From Patescibacteria group bacterium (GTDB taxonomy: Bacteria; Patescibacteriota; Patescibacteriia; GCA-002772895), in the NCBI GenBank assembly GCA_018895765.1, contig JAHINX010000043.1, positions 1-7,289 of the forward strand: a stretch of 7,289 bases of DNA, given 5' to 3'. Shown piece after piece: positions 1 to 3,900 of the stretch; the first letter of the stretch is position 1; each line of letters opens with the position of its first letter. The notes beneath the pieces were generated by a model. That model had not been told where the DNA came from and did no database searches. It saw only the letters and a program-made list of their open reading frames with translations. Position numbers and translations under genes: made by a program.

Positions 1-19
1 AAAATATAAAATATTTGGT

Positions 20-45
20 GTGAAAATTTTTACTAAAATTTTCAC
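20..45. terminator. AT-rich hairpin downstream of the C39-like gene, possible terminator
   Basis: A perfect 11-bp stem (GTGAAAATTTT / AAAATTTTCAC) with a TACT loop lies about 57 nt past the stop of the C39-like gene. On the plus strand it is followed by a long T-rich tract (about 46-110). On the minus strand it is followed by a weaker A/T mix. The stem is AT-rich and so a weak classical terminator. It could serve convergent transcription entering from the left. Confidence 0.3.
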
Positions 46-101
46 TAATTATTATTTTTTCGTTTTTATGTTTTTGTTTTTTATTTTTTATCTTTCATTT
101 T

Positions 102-968
102 TTATTTTTTCACCACTATCATCACCTTCCTCCCACTTAAAACATCACCATCGTTCCAGTCATGCAAAGCATTATAAAAAATATCATTTTTATATATAAA
201 ATCGGCTCCGCGTTTTGTCCCGGGATCATTGGTAATGACACCGTCCTTTGTATAACCTTTTACAACAAGCATATGATAATAGGGCCCTGGCGGAGTATAA
301 TATGGATTATAAAGTTCTCTTCCGGCGGCTGGAACTATAACCGGATTGCCGGAAGCAATTGCTATTTTGATATCTTCAATGGAGGGATCGTATTTTACTT
401 CTACATTTTTAAGGCCAAAATAATTTTGTAAAATTTCTGCCGTCTTTAGAGCATCTGTGTCCTTCCAAAAACCAAAATTTATTTTTTCCCAATCTACTAT
501 TTTTAAAATAGCGCCTTCCGCGTCATTTGCACTTTTTATATCTTCTCCTAAAACAAACCTCACTGCCATAAGGACAGACGCTTCTTCGCACGTCTCTTTA
601 TGAATTTCATCCCAAACCGCAAACGGCGCTTGCGAAGTAAAAGGTATGGCGAGGTTAAAACTCTCAGGCAAATCTCCCTGTTCTTGCAACGAGGCGTCCT
701 CTCCTTCCCCCCCCTTCAAGGGGGGGGTTAGGGGGGGTTCTGATTTATTCATTTTCAGATCACCTTCAACCGAAATAATTTCCATCATTTCTATCTCTCC
801 GTTTATAAAAGTCATTTTTTTCTTCGCCTGAGCATAGCTCACAGCTTCAGGCAAATTGCTTTTTTGCGATTCCAAAATCGCCTCGCGAATTTTACCGCGG
901 TAAACAAAACAAAGCGTTGCGCCGACAACGGTTATCGCAGCAAATGTTATTAACAATTTTTTCAGCAT
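102..968 (-). CDS. Membrane-anchored C39-like (papain-fold) cysteine peptidase
   Basis: This 288-residue protein is probably a cysteine peptidase acting outside the membrane. Residues 4-23 form one hydrophobic segment after MLKK, acting as a signal anchor. A linker spans about residues 25-104, followed by a C39_2-like domain (about 105-288). The expected catalytic elements are visible: Gln113 in FTSQAPF (oxyanion position), Cys127 in KETCEEAS, His232 in YYHMLVV, and Asn247-Asp248 in ITNDPG. The late DWNDGD motif (270-275) also fits this family. The length is normal for a single-domain member with an N-terminal anchor, and there is no ABC-transporter part, so it is not a bacteriocin exporter. 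The start is chosen because the hydrophobic anchor follows at once and a TATAAT lies 11 nt upstream; no Shine-Dalgarno is seen. Residues 77-90 are encoded by an intergenic-type hairpin repeat. The substrate is unknown. The fold assignment is fairly sure; activity is inferred. Confidence 0.85.
   Translation of the reverse strand: MLKKLLITFAAITVVGATLCFVYRGKIREAILESQKSNLPEAVSYAQAKKKMTFINGEIEMMEIISVEGDLKMNKSEPPLTPPLKGGEGEDASLQEQGDLPESFNLAIPFTSQAPFAVWDEIHKETCEEASVLMAVRFVLGEDIKSANDAEGAILKIVDWEKINFGFWKDTDALKTAEILQNYFGLKNVEVKYDPSIEDIKIAIASGNPVIVPAAGRELYNPYYTPPGPYYHMLVVKGYTKDGVITNDPGTKRGADFIYKNDIFYNALHDWNDGDVLSGRKVMIVVKK
699..740 (-). repeat. C-rich/G-rich hairpin repeat inside the C39-like coding sequence
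   Basis: The core is a perfect palindrome on the plus strand: eight C (707-714), TTCAA, eight G (720-727). It is followed by TTA and a further seven-G run (731-737). This is the same style as the spacer repeats at 1231-1386 and 6043-6079, but in the opposite orientation. Here it is read in frame and gives the peptide EPPLTPPLKGGEGE (residues 77-90) in the linker between membrane anchor and peptidase domain. Confidence 0.75.
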
Positions 969-979
969 ACTTTTATATA

Positions 980-988
980 ATTATATCA
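980..988 (-). promoter_or_regulatory. Extended -10 promoter of the C39-like peptidase gene
   Basis: On the minus strand the sequence reads TGATATAAT, a perfect extended -10 (TGnTATAAT), ending 11 nt before the ATG at 968. A transcription start about 7 nt downstream would leave a leader of only about 5 nt, so the mRNA would be nearly leaderless. The hexamer 17 nt upstream (TGGAGG, 1003-1008) is a poor -35, as expected for an extended -10 promoter. Confidence 0.5.
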
Positions 989-994
989 TAATTT

Positions 995-1159
995 TTAATC
1001 ATCCTCCATTTTCTTCCCCTTGATAATCGGGATAACAGAAAAATTGCCATTTCGGCCCCAGTAGTAGAAAAATACTTCACTGCTGAGATTAGGCGGAGGG
1101 TTCTCTCGTCTTCGTCTTCCTCCCTCCTTTGGAAAAGGAGGGTTCCTCCTTCGCTTCAT
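995..1159 (-). CDS. Doubtful 54-residue frame, possibly repeat-derived or a gene-end remnant
   Basis: The frame opens with MKRRRNPPFPKEGGRRRREN, which is simply translation of the hairpin repeat at 1122-1142 and its purine-rich flank. It then runs through NLSSEVFFYYWGRNGN and ends in a charged tail (KGKKMEDD) before TAA. The second half looks more protein-like than the first, so it could be the tail of a lost gene joined to a repeat. No ribosome binding site is placed well (GAAGG abuts the ATG), an in-frame TAG lies just upstream, and another frame is also open over the same stretch. It is not recognised; the simplest reading is that it is not a gene. Confidence 0.18.
   Translation of the reverse strand: MKRRRNPPFPKEGGRRRRENPPPNLSSEVFFYYWGRNGNFSVIPIIKGKKMEDD
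1122..1142. repeat. Hairpin, 9-bp stem, C-rich/G-rich family
   Basis: The arms CCCTCCTTT and AAAGGAGGG are perfectly complementary around a 3-nt GGA loop. The composition and layout match the CCCCCTTT/AAAGGGGG hairpin at 6057-6075, so this is a variant of the same family. Confidence 0.6.
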
Positions 1160-1210
1160 CCTTCGCCAAAGCTACGGACGACAAGAAAGCTTCGGAGGAC
1201 GCGTGGGGAG
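1141..1210. repeat. Mosaic repeat segment with imperfect internal copies
   Basis: The segment contains two imperfect copies of a motif of the type AAAGCTwCGGA, at 1168-1178 and 1187-1196, with a CTTCGCCAAAGCT lead-in before the first. It encodes no plausible protein and sits between hairpin repeats. It looks like another dispersed repeat type, but only one full example is present here, so the family assignment is weak. Confidence 0.35.
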
Positions 1211-1230
1211 GATTTATAAATTATTATTAA

Positions 1231-1386
1231 ATCCCCCTGAATCCCCCTTCTCCTAAGGGGGAGGAAGATAATCCCCCTGTGTCCCCCTTCTCCTAAGGGG
1301 GAGGAAGATAATCCCCCTGTGTCCCCCTTCTCCTAAGGGGGAGGAAGATAATCCCCCACCTAGCCTCCCCTTGGAAAGGGGAGGAA
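1231..1386. repeat. 40-bp tandem array of C-rich/G-rich hairpins
   Basis: Three head-to-tail units of exactly 40 bp lie at 1231-1270, 1271-1310 and 1311-1350. The last two are identical and the first differs at two bases. A shorter divergent fourth copy follows (1351-1386). Each full unit begins ATCCCCCTG and carries a hairpin with arms CCCCCTT and AAGGGGG around CTCCT. The units are identical from end to end with no unique spacer, so this is not CRISPR. Near-identity suggests recent slippage or unequal recombination. Confidence 0.9.
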
Positions 1387-1393
1387 AAAAGAG

Positions 1394-1416
1394 AAAAAAA
1401 ATCCCCTGCGGGGGCT
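1394..1416 (-). terminator. Probable intrinsic terminator after the 143-residue membrane protein gene
   Basis: Read on the minus strand, AAAGCCCCCGCAGGGG (about 1401-1416) folds into a short GC hairpin with a 3-4 nt loop and runs directly into eight T (1394-1401). It lies about 150 nt past the stop codon at 1570. The GC stem is only four to five pairs, extended by A-T pairs across one mismatch, so it may be modest in strength. Confidence 0.45.
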
Positions 1417-1419
1417 TTC

Positions 1420-1439
1420 ATTCGTGATTATTCGCGGGC
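1420..1439. repeat. 20-bp dispersed repeat, exact copy at 7070-7089
   Basis: The sequence ATTCGTGATTATTCGCGGGC occurs here and at 7070-7089 without a mismatch. In both places it lies near the compound palindrome built from GGGCTGAAGCCC and CCGACTTTAGTCGG, so it appears to belong to that repeat complex. Confidence 0.8.
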
Positions 1440-1482
1440 TACCGCCCGTTTCTTCCATTCGTCGCAATTCGTGGAGTATAAA

Positions 1483-1542
1483 GGGCTGAAGCCCGGTAAA
1501 TAATAATTATATTTACCCGACTTTAGTCGGCGCTTAATCTTT
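1483..1542. repeat. Isolated copy of the compound palindrome repeat
   Basis: The elements in order are GGGCTGAAGCCC, GGTAAAT, an AT-rich centre, ATTTACC and CGACTTTAGTCG, followed by a tail ending TAATCTTT. GGTAAAT pairs with ATTTACC, so the outer small hairpins flank a third stem. The same design makes up the 67-bp units at 7134-7289. Short CTACCGCC pieces at 1439, 1549 and 1571 suggest more degenerate repeat material running up to the stop codon of the next gene. Confidence 0.8.
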
Positions 1543-1569
1543 AGGAGGCTACCGCCATTAGTGGATTAT

Positions 1570-2001
1570 CTACCGCCTATTAATCATCTTCCGAGTAAAA
1601 GAAGATTCATCCGCAGGAGTCGCAGGAACGGGATGTCCAACCTTTTTTTTATTCAGCTTCCGCCTGCATCCAGCGATAATCTCTTGATATATTTCGCTGA
1701 TAACAAAAAAAATGAATTTTATTATTGCACAAACAAAGAAAAATAATAAGCGGGACAGAACAAGCAAAGCATAGCCTAAAACATAAAAAAATTTTAATGC
1801 AAAACCGCGCCAGCCGATACCGGCGGGAACAGAAAATTTTTTCTTCCCTTTTGCCAGCTTTTTTAGCCGCGCGATATTCCGGATTACAATCTGCGGATCC
1901 TCTTTTTTGGCGCCATAAAAAACAATCGCGCATCCGGCGGCGGCGCCAATAAAAATTCCCGCGTAATATCCTACAATTATTATTTTTAATAATATTATCA
2001 T
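1570..2001 (-). CDS. Small membrane protein of unknown function
   Basis: I do not recognise this 143-residue protein. Residues 3-29 form a hydrophobic, Gly/Ala-rich segment (GIFIGAAAGCAIVFYG). A strongly basic stretch follows at 31-56 (RLKKLAKGKKK). A long hydrophobic region at about 66-105 could hold one or two membrane passes, and the C-terminal tail is basic and Pro-containing (114-143). The basic loop should face the cytoplasm. The ATG at 2001 is preferred because the first hydrophobic segment begins at once; no Shine-Dalgarno is seen, and only a weak -10-like TATATC lies 10 nt upstream. A longer frame overlaps it on the same strand (1649-2095), but it starts in repeat sequence and is Ser/Arg-rich, so it is taken as a shadow. 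The last residues lie next to CTACCGCC repeat fragments and may have been altered by them. Confidence 0.6.
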   Translation of the reverse strand: MIILLKIIIVGYYAGIFIGAAAGCAIVFYGAKKEDPQIVIRNIARLKKLAKGKKKFSVPAGIGWRGFALKFFYVLGYALLVLSRLLFFFVCAIIKFIFFVISEIYQEIIAGCRRKLNKKKVGHPVPATPADESSFTRKMINRR

Positions 2002-2040
2002 AAAAAAGATTGATATATTGCTGGGAAGAAGAGGACGGAG

Positions 2041-2087
2041 AATCCCCCCCCCTCCTCGCCTCCCCCTTAATTACAAGAGAGAGGAAA
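2041..2087. repeat. Degenerate C-rich/G-rich repeat
   Basis: A run of nine C followed by CTCC blocks and CCCCCTTAATTA, then GAGAGAGGA, resembles a decayed member of the hairpin family at 1231-1386. The right arm no longer pairs well. It fills most of the 100-bp gap between the DUF2723-like gene and the small membrane protein gene. Confidence 0.5.
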
Positions 2088-2101
2088 AAAGACAAGGATC
2101 G

Positions 2102-3712
2102 TTATAACCCCCGATATCTTTGCTCATACTCCAGCGCTTTTTCCGACTCTCCCAGGGCACTGTATATTTTTACAAGGGTCTGAAGCGCGCTTCCATTCTC
2201 TCTTATCTCTAAAGATTTTTCAAAATATGCTATCCCCTCTTTTACATAACCCATACTTCCCCTACCGACCAGATAAGCGCCAAAATTATTCACGCCCATA
2301 ATATACAGCCCGACCAATTCTTTATTTAAAATTTCTTTATCCAGCTTTGCATCCATAAGAAAAGTGAAATCTGGCGCCTGCCAAAACTTTACATTGTTTT
2401 CTATAACGCTTGCCACACTCTCTTTTTCATCTTTATCCGCAACCTGATAAACCAATCCCGCAGGCAAAAGCTTATAATTTTTTTCCAAATCAGGAAGCGA
2501 GACGTGCGCCAAAAAAACGCCACCCTCTTTATTTAAAACGGCCAAATCAAAAAGATTATCAGCGTATGCCTTTCTTTTTGCTTCCAATTCTATCTTTTTT
2601 TCCTCTCTGTACCAAGAATGGCTAAATAATTTTCCGCTTATTAACGTCAAATCGCTTCTTTCTCCCAAAACTGACTGTTGATATAAAAACGCGCTCGCCA
2701 GAGTATCGCTCTCTGTGATAAAAATACTATTTTTCGGAAGCGATTCCAAAATAAAATCCGCTGTTTTTTGAAGCAGGACATAATCCCTTCTATTCAAATC
2801 GCTAAAATGCGCGCCAAAAACAAAAACCGGCAGAAGCAAAGCGAGCAATGACGCAAAAAGGGGCTGAATTTTCAAGCTGTTTTTTAAATATCTGACAGCT
2901 ACATCCAAGCCAAAAGCCAAAAAAACAGACATCATAATAACAGCAGGCAAAGAATATACATAAAAAATATTATTTTTAAAAACTGCCGGCAAAACCAAAG
3001 CCAAAAGTATTGCGCCAAGCCCGGCAAAAAACCAGCCACGAAAACGTTTGAACGCTATGAACATCCCTGCCAATACAAACAAAAAGCCGAAAAATGCAAA
3101 TTCATTTGCCAGCGATTTTGCCGATTCTTTCAGCGCATATAATATGGAAGGGCTTTGGACAGCCGACTCGCCCCAGCCCGCCTGCGCAATGGCGCCCAAA
3201 AAACAGGCGACCGCCGGTATGCCCCACAAGAGGGCACGGAGTGAAAAAAAATGCTTTTTTTCTTTCGCGCCAAGCCAATGCAAAAAAAATAAAATCGCCA
3301 AAACAAACAGCAGGGCAGACAATGGGCGCGCGCCGGCTATATTTGAGTGCGACCAAATGGCGCTGGAAAAAGCCACGGACAAGGCGGTGGCCAAAGCGGC
3401 CCAATAATCTATCCGCAGTTTTCTGAATATTAAAAATAAAACGCTGATTGCCGAGGCACCCAAAAAGGCGGAAAAAATATTCAACTTGAAGGCAAATTCT
3501 CCAAAAGGAATCAAATACGAAAAAAGCTTCCCGAGTATCGGGTAAACCGAAAAACCCATGGAGCCCGACGCGCCCCAAGCATAGGCCGTGGCCACAATTT
3601 CCCCGCTCCTGCCGACGTAAATAGACGACGGAGCGGTGAATATGAATATTGCCAATACAAAAAGCCCGAGGAGAAAAGACGTTGCAGTATTTTTTTTTAT
3701 TTTTATTTGCAT
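2102..3712 (-). CDS. DUF2723-like polytopic membrane protein with C-terminal TPR-like tail
   Basis: This 536-residue integral membrane protein resembles the DUF2723 / O-mannosyltransferase-like family. The match is to the N-terminal block (VGRSGEIVATAYAWG, 33-47; ILGKLFSYLIPFGEFAFKLN, 59-78; then FSAFLGA). About eight to nine membrane segments can be placed: roughly 11-28, 70-95, 104-122, 130-147, 158-178, 203-221, 227-245, 251-270 and 284-303. The rest is soluble and probably extracytoplasmic (304-467, including PKNSIFITESDTLASAFLY), followed by a TPR-like helical tail (about 468-536: YFEKSLEIRENG, KIYSALGESEKALEY). As I recall the family, the first loop carries a D-x-G-E type motif and His-Pro-Pro-Gly; here these positions read GRSGE and GSMGFS, so the usual acidic and HPPG residues are missing. 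It may be a non-catalytic or divergent member. No Shine-Dalgarno precedes the start; a conserved 20-bp element ends 6 nt upstream. Confidence 0.75.
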   Translation of the reverse strand: MQIKIKKNTATSFLLGLFVLAIFIFTAPSSIYVGRSGEIVATAYAWGASGSMGFSVYPILGKLFSYLIPFGEFAFKLNIFSAFLGASAISVLFLIFRKLRIDYWAALATALSVAFSSAIWSHSNIAGARPLSALLFVLAILFFLHWLGAKEKKHFFSLRALLWGIPAVACFLGAIAQAGWGESAVQSPSILYALKESAKSLANEFAFFGFLFVLAGMFIAFKRFRGWFFAGLGAILLALVLPAVFKNNIFYVYSLPAVIMMSVFLAFGLDVAVRYLKNSLKIQPLFASLLALLLPVFVFGAHFSDLNRRDYVLLQKTADFILESLPKNSIFITESDTLASAFLYQQSVLGERSDLTLISGKLFSHSWYREEKKIELEAKRKAYADNLFDLAVLNKEGGVFLAHVSLPDLEKNYKLLPAGLVYQVADKDEKESVASVIENNVKFWQAPDFTFLMDAKLDKEILNKELVGLYIMGVNNFGAYLVGRGSMGYVKEGIAYFEKSLEIRENGSALQTLVKIYSALGESEKALEYEQRYRGL

Positions 3713-3718
3713 ATGAAC

Positions 3719-3774
3719 ACACTAAAGACCGCTAATATGGGACTAAGTACCGCTAACTTTCTGCGGTGTTTTGT
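3719..3774 (-). promoter_or_regulatory. Clustered 12-mer motif upstream of the DUF2723-like gene
   Basis: Copies of GCGGTNYTTWGT lie at 3721-3732 (minus), 3742-3753 (minus) and 3763-3774 (plus), their starts spaced exactly 21 bp, about two helical turns. The block ATATTAGCGGTCTTTAGTGT (3738-3719, minus strand) ends 6 nt before the ATG. The identical block sits 6 nt before the start of the gene ending at 3901. An operator, a promoter or a 5' RNA element are all possible. Confidence 0.5.
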
Positions 3775-3882
3775 CTTTGTAGGGAACGCATATATGCGTT
3801 CCCTACGTCCTTGTTGCGGTGTTTTGTCTTTGTAGGGAACGCATATATGCGTTCCCTACGTCCTTGTTGCGGTGTTTTGTCT
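3762..3882. repeat. 53-bp tandem repeat with a 28-bp perfect palindrome
   Basis: Two units of 53 bp begin with TGCGGTGTTTTGTCT at 3762 and 3815, and a third partial unit begins at 3868. Each full unit contains a 28-bp perfect palindrome with half-site GTAGGGAACGCATA (3779-3806 and 3832-3859). After the third start the sequence changes to a small hairpin, TGTCTT AATC AAGACA (3877-3892), just past the stop of the 3901-5865 gene. The palindromes could fold into strong hairpins in RNA of either strand and may help end transcription of that gene, although no long T run follows. Confidence 0.9.
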
Positions 3883-3900
3883 TAATCAAGACATATCTGA

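Larger units (their letters stand above)
969..1569. other. 601-bp repeat-rich spacer
   Basis: This gap separates the 143-residue membrane protein gene from the C39-like gene. From left to right it holds the C39 promoter (980-988), a doubtful 54-codon reading frame (995-1159), a 9-bp-stem hairpin (1122-1142), a complex repeat segment (1141-1210), a 40-bp tandem array (1231-1386), a likely terminator (1394-1416), and two pieces shared with the right-hand end of the window (1420-1439 and 1483-1542). No tRNA, other RNA gene or convincing long gene is seen. Confidence 0.7.

Noticed and set aside
138..161. DWNDGD in the C39-like protein as a dockerin or EF-hand motif
   Set aside because: Only a single D-x-N-D-G-D stretch is present, without the duplicated calcium loop and helix of dockerins; a similar Asp-rich end is usual in this peptidase family.
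1231..1386. CRISPR array
   Set aside because: The 40-bp units are identical across their whole length, with no unique spacers between conserved repeats. The same holds for the 53-bp and 67-bp arrays, and no cas gene is present.
1649..2095. 148-codon minus-strand frame overlapping the small membrane protein gene
   Set aside because: It begins in degenerate repeat sequence, is rich in Arg/Ser/Cys with no domain pattern, and overlaps a frame with clear membrane segments and a basic loop.
3048..3426. Plus-strand frames of 110-119 codons
   Set aside because: They lie opposite a conserved membrane protein, are rich in Pro, Lys and Arg as expected for antisense of hydrophobic codons, and have no recognisable domain.
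3102..3722. 206-codon minus-strand frame within the DUF2723-like gene
   Set aside because: It is an alternate-frame shadow with high Phe/Cys/Arg content. The main frame shows family-like motifs and membrane segments.
3779..3859. Inverted-repeat ends of an insertion sequence
   Set aside because: The two palindromes are tandem copies 53 bp apart with no transposase between or beside them; they are palindromic repeats, not IS termini.
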